Positions 47,869-55,610 are shown, counted from the first letter of the stretch. The stretch: 64,000 bases of DNA from Bombilactobacillus thymidiniphilus (GCF_023380245.1 NZ_CP093365.1:496001-560000); one strand, 5' to 3'. Numbers and translations: made by a program. Notes: generated by a model from the sequence alone, not told the origin.

Positions 47869-48678
47869 TTATAAATTTAACGTAATTTTTTCACGATTAA
47901 ATTTTTTAACTACTATTTTAAATATTACAAAATCAATTATTACCAAAATAAATGCTAATAATAACGTTACTAAAACATTAAAAATCAGCAATCCACTTGC
48001 TTGAGAAATTATTAATCCAATAAGCGGTAAAATCAAAATCATAGAAACCGATTGTGCAGATTTACTAGATGAAACTCTTTGGGAAACCATAATTACCAAT
48101 AATATAGATAAAAAAGTAATTACCGGAACTAAAACAAATCCTACAGTGATCCAAACAACATTAGGAAAAATAACTCTACCAAAAATAGTTAAACCAACAG
48201 TATCCAGAATAATACCGTAAATTAATATAGATCCCCAAGTTATAAAAACACTTGGAATAGCTGCTGCCATAATCTTGCCCAAGATTAATTCTGAATCAGT
48301 GACAGGTGTATACAGCAATCCTTCCAATGTTTTATTTTCTTTTTCACCAACAAAACTAGTACTAGCAATAACAGTAGAAACAATAATTGGAATTAATAAA
48401 AATAATGGAATGAAAAAATAAATAAACAAAGCGTACGTACCAATTTGACTATGAGGAATATTATTCGGTAAAAACTTGACACTTAAATTCCCCAAAAACT
48501 GATTAATGCCACTTACATTTTGAATTAAAGCATTCCTAGTACCTCCAATAATGATTAATAAGGGTAAAATTATACTGAAAATTATAGGTATGATGAACAA
48601 TGATGTCAGCGTTGCTTTATCTTTTTTTATTTCTAACAATTCTTTATTCATAATAGTAACAACTCTATTTTTATTCAC
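47869..48678 (-). CDS. ABC-2 permease of second exporter in peptide cluster
   Basis: 269-residue membrane protein, six helices, NatB-like. The cytoplasmic GEKENKTLEGLLYTPVTDSELILGK is the conserved loop of this permease family. Starts with GTG immediately after the ATPase stop, with AAAGGAG upstream. No peptidase domain. Probably exports the peptide or protects the producer. Confidence 0.85.
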   Translation of the reverse strand: MNKNRVVTIMNKELLEIKKDKATLTSLFIIPIIFSIILPLLIIIGGTRNALIQNVSGINQFLGNLSVKFLPNNIPHSQIGTYALFIYFFIPLFLLIPIIVSTVIASTSFVGEKENKTLEGLLYTPVTDSELILGKIMAAAIPSVFITWGSILIYGIILDTVGLTIFGRVIFPNVVWITVGFVLVPVITFLSILLVIMVSQRVSSSKSAQSVSMILILPLIGLIISQASGLLIFNVLVTLLLAFILVIIDFVIFKIVVKKFNREKITLNL

Positions 48679-49602
48679 TTACAGCACTCCTTTACCTAAT
48701 AGATCAAAATATAATTCTTTAATTGTATGTTCAACTTTGTTAATTCCGATTACATCAACATTTGATGTAATCGTAGCAATTATTCTAGGAATGGATTGTT
48801 TGTTTTTCACTGTTAAATAAACTTTTTCATTTTTAAAGAAGTAATTATTAGAAAAATTTTGATCAAAATAATCTCTAGCTTTGTTGGCATTATCCAACTC
48901 TATTTTTAATTGTGTAGTTGGCCAATGTTCATTAATTAATCTATTTGCTTCTCCTTGGACAATTACCCGTCCACTATTCATTATTAAAATATCCGTTGCT
49001 AATTGTTCTAGACCATCCAATTGATGAGTAGCCATAATAATTGTAGTATCTTTCTCTTCAATATAACTCTCAAGACAATCAATTAACTTCCGAGATGTTT
49101 GTGGATCCAAACCAGATGTAGGTTCATCCAATATTAATAATTTTGGTTTAGGTAATAATGATCTAATCAGCAATATTTTTTGTCTCATTCCTTTGCTTAA
49201 TTGCTTTACCTTGTCATCCGATCTAGATACCAGCTCAAATACATCCAATAACTCAGCAATATCTGACATAGCCCTTTTTGCAGGAATATTATATAAATTA
49301 GCCCAAATACGTAAATTTTCAATTATACTTAGATTTTCATACAATGATCCGTCATTTTGAACGCTTATTTTTTCCCTTAATTTATCTGCTACTTTGCGAG
49401 AATTTAATTTCTGATTAAAAATAACAATATCGCCGTTATTCGGTACAATTAGCCCAGTCAACAACCTGATAGTAGTAGTTTTACCTGCACCATTTGGACC
49501 TAATAACGCTAAAACATGTCCTTTAGCAAGTGAAAAACTCATATCATTAACAACATTTATACCGTTAATTTTCTTGCTGACATTATTAAAATTTATTATC
49601 AT
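48679..49602 (-). CDS. ABC ATPase of second exporter in peptide cluster
   Basis: 307-residue ATPase: Walker A GPNGAGKTTTIRLLTGL, signature LSKGMRQKILLIRSLL, Walker B LLILDEPTSGLDPQTS, H-loop MATHQL, and a ~90-residue C-terminal extension usual in NatA/BcrA-type exporters. Immediately followed by its permease (no gap). GAAGGAGA ribosome site. Together they form a drug/peptide exporter typical of bacteriocin loci. Confidence 0.88.
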   Translation of the reverse strand: MIINFNNVSKKINGINVVNDMSFSLAKGHVLALLGPNGAGKTTTIRLLTGLIVPNNGDIVIFNQKLNSRKVADKLREKISVQNDGSLYENLSIIENLRIWANLYNIPAKRAMSDIAELLDVFELVSRSDDKVKQLSKGMRQKILLIRSLLPKPKLLILDEPTSGLDPQTSRKLIDCLESYIEEKDTTIIMATHQLDGLEQLATDILIMNSGRVIVQGEANRLINEHWPTTQLKIELDNANKARDYFDQNFSNNYFFKNEKVYLTVKNKQSIPRIIATITSNVDVIGINKVEHTIKELYFDLLGKGVL

Positions 49603-49635
49603 AAAATAATTTTTCTCCTTCTAGTTACTAAATAA

Positions 49636-50379
49636 TTAAATTTTATTTTTGGGTCTTATAGCAATTATAAAAATAGAAATGAATGTCACAATTAATCCTG
49701 TATAAATCATTAACCAGTAAGAAGAAAAATTATTTTGTAAAATTTTAATTGGACTCAATAATCCCGTGAAAGACCACTTTTTAAACCAGTCAATATTATT
49801 AATTACGGTTGTAATTATTATTAACAACTCTATTAAGGCCGATGCAACAAAAGCAGAATCCAATAAAATTGCCAAGCATGTCCCCAAAATGGTAACAAAA
49901 AGTACTCCCATTGTTTCAAATAAGATCATATAAATAGCATTTTTGAAATTCAAATTAGAATAGTAAATCCAAGTCATATATATTGAAAATAAGCCACCCA
50001 ACCAAACCATTATGGTTAAAAACAATAAGCTTACTAATAATTTAGGAAAATATAGAGTTATAAAGCTATTATTTCTTGTTAAATAAAATAATCTTATAGC
50101 TTTATTTTTAGACACTAAAACCATACTGGAAACAATAAATACAGCAATAAACAATAACATTTGTGTAACATTTTTGAAATAAGACTCAAAAACACTTTCA
50201 ATAGTTACTTTATTAATCAATAAGGACGATTTAGACATAGAAGGACTTAACCACCCTAAAATATCATTAGCATGGTAGGCTAAAACTGGTGATACTATTC
50301 CTGTAGATAAAAAAACAAGTAGCAAGACCAACATTTTATTACTACGAAGCCAACGTTTTATCTCAATTAAATACAACAT
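49636..50379 (-). CDS. ABC permease of first exporter in peptide cluster
   Basis: 247-residue protein with six hydrophobic segments and no recognisable enzymatic domain, resembling LanE/LanG or ABC-2 immunity permeases. Overlaps the ATPase stop by one base (TAATG). Its partner ATPase lies directly upstream. Self-protection against, or release of, the cluster product is the probable role. Confidence 0.75.
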   Translation of the reverse strand: MLYLIEIKRWLRSNKMLVLLLVFLSTGIVSPVLAYHANDILGWLSPSMSKSSLLINKVTIESVFESYFKNVTQMLLFIAVFIVSSMVLVSKNKAIRLFYLTRNNSFITLYFPKLLVSLLFLTIMVWLGGLFSIYMTWIYYSNLNFKNAIYMILFETMGVLFVTILGTCLAILLDSAFVASALIELLIIITTVINNIDWFKKWSFTGLLSPIKILQNNFSSYWLMIYTGLIVTFISIFIIAIRPKNKI

Positions 50380-51269
50380 TATTTATTAATCACCGCCATT
50401 TTAAAAGCTTCTGTTAGAGACATATCAAATTTACAAATACAATTTATTATATCTGCATGGAGATACGCTATTTCCATTACGATTTTAAAATCAGAATCAG
50501 AAAAAAATATTTCCAAATTATCAGGATCACATTTTAATAAATTAATTTGTTTTTTTTGTAATTCATTTAATATAGTTCCATAACTATATTTATCTTTTGT
50601 ACGTATACTTGCTTTTTTATAAAAACTATTTTCGTAGTCAATAAATTTTTGCATACTTCCCGTATATATAATTTGTCCATTATTCAATACTATTAATGAT
50701 TTAGCTATGCGCTGAATATCATCCAGTTCATGGCTGGAAATCACTACAACTAAATATTTAGATAGATTTTTAATTAAATCCAAAATATCTTGCTTTCCTA
50801 ATGGATCCAAAGCACTAGTAGGTTCATCCAAAAACAATAACTTAGGTTTTAATATAAGAGAACTAGCAATTCCTAGTCTTTGCTTTATTCCTCTTGAAAA
50901 AGTACCAACTTTTTGTTTAGTATACTTACTAAGACCAACTAATTTTAAAATTTTTATAGCTCGTGATTCATCAAAATTAACATGTGCTAAAAAAGAAGAT
51001 TGTTTTAATACTTCTAAAGAGAATAATTCGGGTTCAAATTCTGGTGTATCTGGACAATAAGCAATAGACTGAGTGCCTATTTTAAAATCGCCGTCAATAA
51101 CATTGTTAAATCCCATAATAGTATTAATTAAAGTTGTTTTACCAGCTCCATTAGGTCCTATCAATGCAATAACATTAGGTTCATCACTAATATTGAAGGT
51201 AAGTCCATTCAATATTTCAATATTATTAATGGCTACATGAAGGTTATTAGCACTAACAAGTTCAACCAT
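50379..51269 (-). CDS. ABC ATPase of first exporter in peptide cluster
   Basis: 296-residue ATPase: Walker A GPNGAGKTTLINTIMGF, signature FSRGIKQRLGIAS, Walker B LLFLDEPTSALDPLGK, VVISSHELDD. ATG 51269 follows GGAGAA and begins one base after the stop of the small membrane protein gene; a longer frame to 51317 has no ribosome site. C-terminal extension about 90 residues, as in lantibiotic immunity ATPases (LanF group). Confidence 0.88.
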   Translation of the reverse strand: MVELVSANNLHVAINNIEILNGLTFNISDEPNVIALIGPNGAGKTTLINTIMGFNNVIDGDFKIGTQSIAYCPDTPEFEPELFSLEVLKQSSFLAHVNFDESRAIKILKLVGLSKYTKQKVGTFSRGIKQRLGIASSLILKPKLLFLDEPTSALDPLGKQDILDLIKNLSKYLVVVISSHELDDIQRIAKSLIVLNNGQIIYTGSMQKFIDYENSFYKKASIRTKDKYSYGTILNELQKKQINLLKCDPDNLEIFFSDSDFKIVMEIAYLHADIINCICKFDMSLTEAFKMAVINK

Positions 51270-51270
51270 A

Positions 51271-51459
51271 TTAATTCTCCGTCTTAATTCCAAATAATAA
51301 AAAACATACTCCACCAAGTGGTATAGAAATAAAACAAACTATAAACCATCCCCATTTCGGTAGCCATCTAACTTCTCTAGAGTTTATAATTTTATATATA
51401 CAAAATATAAAATAAATAATAAATAAAATAGCTACTGGAACTATGACTTTTATATTCAT
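51271..51459 (-). CDS. Small PLDc_N-like membrane protein, possible immunity protein
   Basis: 62 residues: MNIKVIVPVAILFIIYFIFCIY forms one helix, then WLPKWGWFIVCFISIPLGGVCF a second one ending in LLFGI. The W...IPLGG.xxLLFG pattern is that of the PLDc_N (cardiolipin synthase N-terminal) helices, a small module often next to ABC exporters in bacteriocin clusters. ATG 51459 overlaps the HopA1-like gene stop (ATGA) with GAAGGGA as ribosome site, so it is translationally coupled; a longer frame to 51477 is unlikely. Confidence 0.7.
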   Translation of the reverse strand: MNIKVIVPVAILFIIYFIFCIYKIINSREVRWLPKWGWFIVCFISIPLGGVCFLLFGIKTEN

Positions 51460-52328
51460 ACAATCCCTTCTATCCAATTTTTAGCAATATTTTGAAGATT
51501 AATATTGGCAAGCTTAAATCTTTGTGCGAGTAAATCATTAAAATTAATACCCGTAGTAAAAGAATCTCTAATGGCTAGTGCAATTAATTCAGTACGCTGT
51601 TCTCCTAAACTCTGTCTAATACCCTTTTTATCTACTGGTTGTTCTCCATAAGTTAAAGTATTGCTAATGGGCATAGTAAAGGGTGAACCATGTATACCTT
51701 TTGAAGAAATTGGAATATCTTCAACCATAGAAATTAATACTTTTTCAACAATTTTAGAATCTTTATTACTATAAAAAACAATCGCATCATTTCTAGGATA
51801 ACTATTTCTTTGAGATAACAATTTAGTAGAAAAACTAACGTTTAGGCTCAATAGTGTGTCAATACTTTTTGTCCATATTCTTATTGCATCTTCGGGATTA
51901 TCTACTCCTATATAATGCCTATATTTTCCAATTTCATTGGTTGCAATAAACATAAAAAATCCTGGTGTCAAATGAGGTCGTTTGGAAGGCAATTCCACAG
52001 ATCTATTTTTAATATTAGATTCAACCCTTACACCATTAACCTCCGCAAATTCCCTATCATGAAATTTTATAGAACGTACAGGTGTACTAATATTAATATT
52101 TGGTAAAATGGAATCTATTGTTTTTTCTAAATCATTATTTTCAGCATAATTGTTATTCAGAAGTTTAGGATTTCCAGCATGCAAAACACAATATAACCAT
52201 TGGGAAAGTTCTTTTCTCGGTCTACTCATAACACCGTTGTAAATTTCTCCATCAATATTAACCTCATCAATATCAGAATAAATAGAAATCATGTTTGACA
52301 ACTCAGAAATTGAAGTACTTTTATCCAT
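51456..52328 (-). CDS. HopA1-like lyase (LanY/TvaD-type), candidate phospho-Ser/Thr eliminase
   Basis: 290 residues with the core features of HopA1-family proteins: LTPGFFMFIA near residue 120, the RHYIGVDNPEDAIRIWTK block, FSTKLL, SYPRNDAIVFYSN near 176, and the C-terminal SLGEQRTELIALA. In class V lanthipeptides (LxmY) and thioamitides, such proteins remove phosphate from Ser/Thr phosphorylated by a partner kinase, leaving dehydroalanine or dehydrobutyrine. The kinase gene is directly upstream. GGAGG six bases before ATG. The reaction is inferred from family and pairing. Confidence 0.82.
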   Translation of the reverse strand: MDKSTSISELSNMISIYSDIDEVNIDGEIYNGVMSRPRKELSQWLYCVLHAGNPKLLNNNYAENNDLEKTIDSILPNINISTPVRSIKFHDREFAEVNGVRVESNIKNRSVELPSKRPHLTPGFFMFIATNEIGKYRHYIGVDNPEDAIRIWTKSIDTLLSLNVSFSTKLLSQRNSYPRNDAIVFYSNKDSKIVEKVLISMVEDIPISSKGIHGSPFTMPISNTLTYGEQPVDKKGIRQSLGEQRTELIALAIRDSFTTGINFNDLLAQRFKLANINLQNIAKNWIEGIV

Positions 52329-52347
52329 TATTAACCTCCATTTTCAA

Positions 52348-53307
52348 TTATTTAAATAAATTATTTATAGTTTCCGGATAAACAATTGCTTGTCGGCCAA
52401 CACCAGCAATTGCCTTATCAACCTCAGATAGCCTAAAAGTAAATTTAGATCTACTAATTACACGTTCAATCACAAACCAACCAATGTCAATAGCTAAATT
52501 TTCTAAATCAATAGCTCTATTAGTGTAAGAAGAATATGAATCTATAGATTTTATTAACAGAGGTTTTATTTCACTTAAATTATTTTTTCCTCTTTCCATA
52601 AAAGAATAATCAATTTCTTTATCTGTGTTAGCATCACTGCTAGAAGTAGAAAAAGTTTTTAACAACGAACTGAATAATATAGAACCTATAAATCCTGCTA
52701 AATCTAGCCATACATCACCAACATTAAATTCTTCTAGATCAATAATATAAAGATTACCTTTGTTATCCACAAGAAACTGGTCTAAACGTAAATCACCATG
52801 GTGATACCCCTGTTGCACATTTTTAGATCTACAACTTAAAGCTTTTATAAGTTTACTATCATGTTGAATTATAGAAAATAATTCTAATTCTGCTCCAGTA
52901 CTATGTGAATATTCCTCTACAGTCAATGCTATTAAAGGAGAATGAACTGGGTCCACTGATATATTATTTTTGTTCTGTAGCGGTAAATTATTAATCTGAG
53001 ATATAATAAACATTGCATCATTAATATACTTTGAAAAATAATCGACGTCTTCGTTCAAAAGATCTTCCAAATTAATAGAATTATCAATCCACTTATGCAT
53101 TACTGAAAAATCAGATTTATCATAAGATATTAACTTAGGAGAATTAATATTTAAACCATCATTAAGAAATTCATCAAACTTAATTATATTATTGATTCTT
53201 CTAAACTTATCTTTTTGAGTTCCAACTAATATTTTTTTAATCACTTTGATTCCATCCACTGTTTGCTCTAAGGTAGAATCATTACGACCATACATAACTT
53301 TACCCAT
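52348..53307 (-). CDS. APH-like kinase (LanK/TvaC-type), candidate precursor-peptide kinase
   Basis: 319-residue aminoglycoside-phosphotransferase-fold kinase. The catalytic loop HHGDLRLDQFLVD (Asp about 172) and the metal-binding IIDLEEFNVGD (about 189-199) match the class V lanthipeptide and thioamitide kinases, which use DxxxxQ in place of the usual DxxxxN. It would phosphorylate Ser/Thr of the precursor for elimination by the HopA1-like partner. Start is ATG 53307 right after AGGAGG; the frame is open to 53358 but that overlaps the previous gene. Confidence 0.82.
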   Translation of the reverse strand: MGKVMYGRNDSTLEQTVDGIKVIKKILVGTQKDKFRRINNIIKFDEFLNDGLNINSPKLISYDKSDFSVMHKWIDNSINLEDLLNEDVDYFSKYINDAMFIISQINNLPLQNKNNISVDPVHSPLIALTVEEYSHSTGAELELFSIIQHDSKLIKALSCRSKNVQQGYHHGDLRLDQFLVDNKGNLYIIDLEEFNVGDVWLDLAGFIGSILFSSLLKTFSTSSSDANTDKEIDYSFMERGKNNLSEIKPLLIKSIDSYSSYTNRAIDLENLAIDIGWFVIERVISRSKFTFRLSEVDKAIAGVGRQAIVYPETINNLFK

Positions 53308-53318
53308 TTTTCCTCCTA

Positions 53319-54383
53319 TTATATTATATTTAACAAATTTAATATTTTTCGGGCGCATTCATAGATATATATTTCTTCAATTAACATAAAATCATTGTTT
53401 TTATTGATTGCAAAAGAAAAAATAATTGGTTTCACTTGCGAAATCGTTGACCAAACAGCAGATAAAACCCCTGGTGAAGATCCACCTTTATAAAGCATCT
53501 TTGTAGAAGGTATATCATGCCAAGGTATCCACTTTTGCTTAGTAACAAATGATGTTATCTTACATACCTCATTTGTAGTAAGAAAATAATCCTTACCTTT
53601 ATTCCAGACTATATGTTTACTATGATCATTCATTTTAAAATATTGATTATCTCTATTTATATTCCACGCAGTAGAATATAAGTTTTTTGATTTTTTAACA
53701 TAATAATTATTAACACCGACATATTTATAAAAATCACTAAAATTATGGTTACTTGTAATATTTATAAGGATATCCATAGCTGTATTGTCTGAAGCAAGTA
53801 ACATACGCGACAACAATTCTTTAACAGATATTCTTTCACCAATATTTGTTTCACATAATCCCACGCTTAACAAACTAATATCAGTATCTTCTATTGTATA
53901 TATCGTATTTAAAGTAATATCATCAAGTTGAAGTAAATAAAATACTTTTGCTGCAACCAACATTTTTATTACTGATGAAACCGCCATCTTTTCATCAGAA
54001 TTAACATTACCGACAGGCAAATTATTTTTTAAAATTGACATGGCAACAGTATAATTTCCAACTTGTTTGATTGCTTTATTAAAGTCAGAAAAGCTCTCAA
54101 TAGAAGGAATAATGGGCTCAAGCAACAATTTGTCCATAAAATCAAAATTATCATCAAAAATTATAATTATTTTAATAGTAATTTTTGAGAAATTTCCTAT
54201 TATTTCATTAAAAGACATAATCTTATATTCACCATTGCTACGCCTTAAACTAGTTATAATATCTATTAGTTTATGTTTATCGGAATAGGTTATGTTAGGT
54301 GAAATAATGCTATATATTTGATCAACATTTAACGATTGACTAGATAATATTTTTAGCAACTTTTTTTGCACATTAATCGACAA
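53319..54383 (-). CDS. Cytoplasmic class A beta-lactamase-like serine hydrolase, unknown role
   Basis: 354 residues. The C-terminal ~250 keep the penicillin-binding/class A beta-lactamase triad in correct order and spacing: S137-V-I-K140, S198-D-N200 and K299-G-G. Unlike true beta-lactamases there is no signal peptide, so it should act inside the cell. The N-terminal ~60 residues (KKLLKILSS, NVDQIYSII, DKHKLIDIITSLRRS, GEYKIMSF) look like a winged-helix fold, perhaps a leader-binding element. Candidate leader peptidase or peptide-tailoring enzyme. TTG start after AGGGAAG. Confidence 0.65.
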   Translation of the reverse strand: MSINVQKKLLKILSSQSLNVDQIYSIISPNITYSDKHKLIDIITSLRRSNGEYKIMSFNEIIGNFSKITIKIIIIFDDNFDFMDKLLLEPIIPSIESFSDFNKAIKQVGNYTVAMSILKNNLPVGNVNSDEKMAVSSVIKMLVAAKVFYLLQLDDITLNTIYTIEDTDISLLSVGLCETNIGERISVKELLSRMLLASDNTAMDILINITSNHNFSDFYKYVGVNNYYVKKSKNLYSTAWNINRDNQYFKMNDHSKHIVWNKGKDYFLTTNEVCKITSFVTKQKWIPWHDIPSTKMLYKGGSSPGVLSAVWSTISQVKPIIFSFAINKNNDFMLIEEIYIYECARKILNLLNII

Positions 54384-54419
54384 ATTAGCACACTTCCCTA
54401 AATATGGTTTATATATAAA

Positions 54420-54463
54420 GATAAGTTCTCAATATATGAAGGTTTATATATTGAGAACTTATC
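54420..54463 (-). terminator. Perfect 18-bp hairpin between precursor gene and biosynthetic genes
   Basis: GATAAGTTCTCAATATAT is exactly repeated inverted (54420-54437 and 54446-54463) around an 8-base loop, 15 bases after the precursor stop. Only a weak T run follows, so partial termination or 3'-end protection is likely, giving much more precursor than enzyme mRNA. The first 8 bases also occur in the 5' leader before the precursor's AGGAGG. Confidence 0.8.
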
Positions 54464-54477
54464 CTAGTGTAGTTCAA

Positions 54478-54642
54478 TTAAAAACTCCAAGAGAAGGTCC
54501 AAGATACAGATGCTGAGTAAGTTACACTCAAACTAATTGAAGTACCAACGTTACCTAATTGACTCTCTTCCACTGCGCTTTGTTGAACCCGTGCAGGCGA
54601 AGTATAATTTGTATAGCCATTTAGTAATTCATCTTTTTTCAT
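54478..54642 (-). CDS. RiPP precursor peptide with ten alternating (Ser/Thr)-hydrophobic repeats
   Basis: 54 residues. The leader starts MKKDELLNGYTNYTSPARVQ and continues to about Gly33. From residue 35 to 54 every odd residue is Ser or Thr and every even one is hydrophobic: SI, SL, SV, TY, SA, SV, SW, TF, SW, SF. No cysteine occurs anywhere, so no thioether rings are possible. ATG follows AGGAGG at 7 bases. First gene of the operon with kinase, lyase, reductase and exporters. It is probably dehydrated at Ser/Thr and partly or fully reduced to D-Ala/D-Abu. Confidence 0.85.
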   Translation of the reverse strand: MKKDELLNGYTNYTSPARVQQSAVEESQLGNVGTSISLSVTYSASVSWTFSWSF

Positions 54643-54670
54643 TTAATCTTCCTCCTAACTTATCAATTTA

Positions 54671-54686
54671 ATACAACATGTTGTAT
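54671..54686. promoter_or_regulatory. 16-bp perfect palindrome, probable TetR operator
   Basis: ATACAACATGTTGTAT reads the same on both strands. It lies about 30 bases before the precursor ATG, just downstream of a TTGAAA box (54694-54699, minus strand), so a bound dimer would block transcription of the peptide operon. The divergent TetR-type gene is the natural ligand candidate. Confidence 0.65.
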
Positions 54687-54856
54687 ATGCTAATTTCAAT
54701 AGTATTAAAATTAACGGTTTTATTATATTACCGCCAAATATAATTTGTATAGTGTTATAAATTTACGTTCGTCAATGTAATCTTAATTATGTCCATCTAA
54801 AAGTTATGGTTTTTTTTAAAAAAAATTATATAATTTTACAATAGAGGTGATATATT

Positions 54857-55420
54857 GTGATATTTTCCAATTACGATAAGCGTATTTTTTTGGCATTTTG
54901 TGAAGTAGCTAAAAATTCTAATTCATTTACTGATATTACGATGAATAAAATAGCAACTAAACTACAGATATCTAGACAAGCCCTATATCAAAGTCATTTC
55001 CATAACATTAATGAATTGCTAAATGTATTACATTTTTATATTGATCAAGATATTAAAAAAAGCATAAAAAAAATTATAAGCAATAATACTTATAATTCTT
55101 CTGAATTTGTAGTTCAACTATCACAAAAAATTGTTCCTATGCTCTATGAAAAAAGATTATTTTTATATATTTTATATTGTAAAGAAGCTGATCCATCTTG
55201 GATATCTTTTATAGAAAAACAATACAGCTCCATTTTAGAACCAATATTACGCCAAAAGCAAATTCATAAAAATATACAAATTTCCACTTCAATGCAGTCA
55301 AAAGTAATAATACATCAATTTTTAGGAATAATTTCCGCTTGGATGAGTACGGATTCTCCTGAATGTCCTGAATCATTTGCACCTAAATTTGAATATTTGT
55401 TAAGACATTCTATTATATAA
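54857..55420 (+). CDS. TetR/AcrR-family regulator of the peptide cluster
   Basis: 187 residues. N-terminal helix-turn-helix: FTDITMNKIATKLQISRQALYQSHFHNINELLNVL fits the TetR pattern (helices 2-4, with the conserved Y.HF turned into YQSHFHN). The helical C-terminal part would bind the inducer, perhaps the peptide itself or an envelope signal. Divergent from the precursor gene. GTG start six bases after AGAGGTGA. Very AT-rich, like the rest of the island. Confidence 0.85.
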   Translation: MIFSNYDKRIFLAFCEVAKNSNSFTDITMNKIATKLQISRQALYQSHFHNINELLNVLHFYIDQDIKKSIKKIISNNTYNSSEFVVQLSQKIVPMLYEKRLFLYILYCKEADPSWISFIEKQYSSILEPILRQKQIHKNIQISTSMQSKVIIHQFLGIISAWMSTDSPECPESFAPKFEYLLRHSII

Positions 55421-55479
55421 ATAAAGGAATAATAATTAATTCCAACCAATCGTTTAACAAATATAAATAATAAGAATTA

Positions 55480-55610
55480 ATTTACATTCCGACACCACTG
55501 CCTTGTAATACCTGCAATTTGCCACTGTTTTATTGTTAATAACAATCTATCGCCGGTAGATACGCTATAAATTGATAATGGCGATAAGCCTAAACAAGTT
55601 GCAAAAATAG
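55480..55610 (-). pseudogene. Remnant of a second menC 3' end
   Basis: The minus strand reads SGKLQVLQGSGVGM-stop-IN, clearly the counterpart of NGQLQVPQGDGIGMQIN near the C-terminus of MenC (about 58000-58050). Weaker similarity continues to about 55610. It lies downstream of the intact antiporter gene although the real menC is upstream of it. The rest of 55421-55712 shows no gene. Confidence 0.6.

Noticed and set aside
52348..53307. Aminoglycoside resistance phosphotransferase
   Set aside because: The DLRLDQ catalytic-loop variant and the adjacent HopA1-like gene fit a RiPP kinase better.
53319..54383. Genuine beta-lactam resistance gene
   Set aside because: Active-site motifs are present, but there is no export signal, and the gene is embedded in a peptide operon; a resistance role is not supported.
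54478..54642. Precursor as a class I-IV lanthipeptide, linear azol(in)e or sactipeptide
   Set aside because: The core has no Cys and the cluster has no LanB/C/M, YcaO or radical SAM gene.
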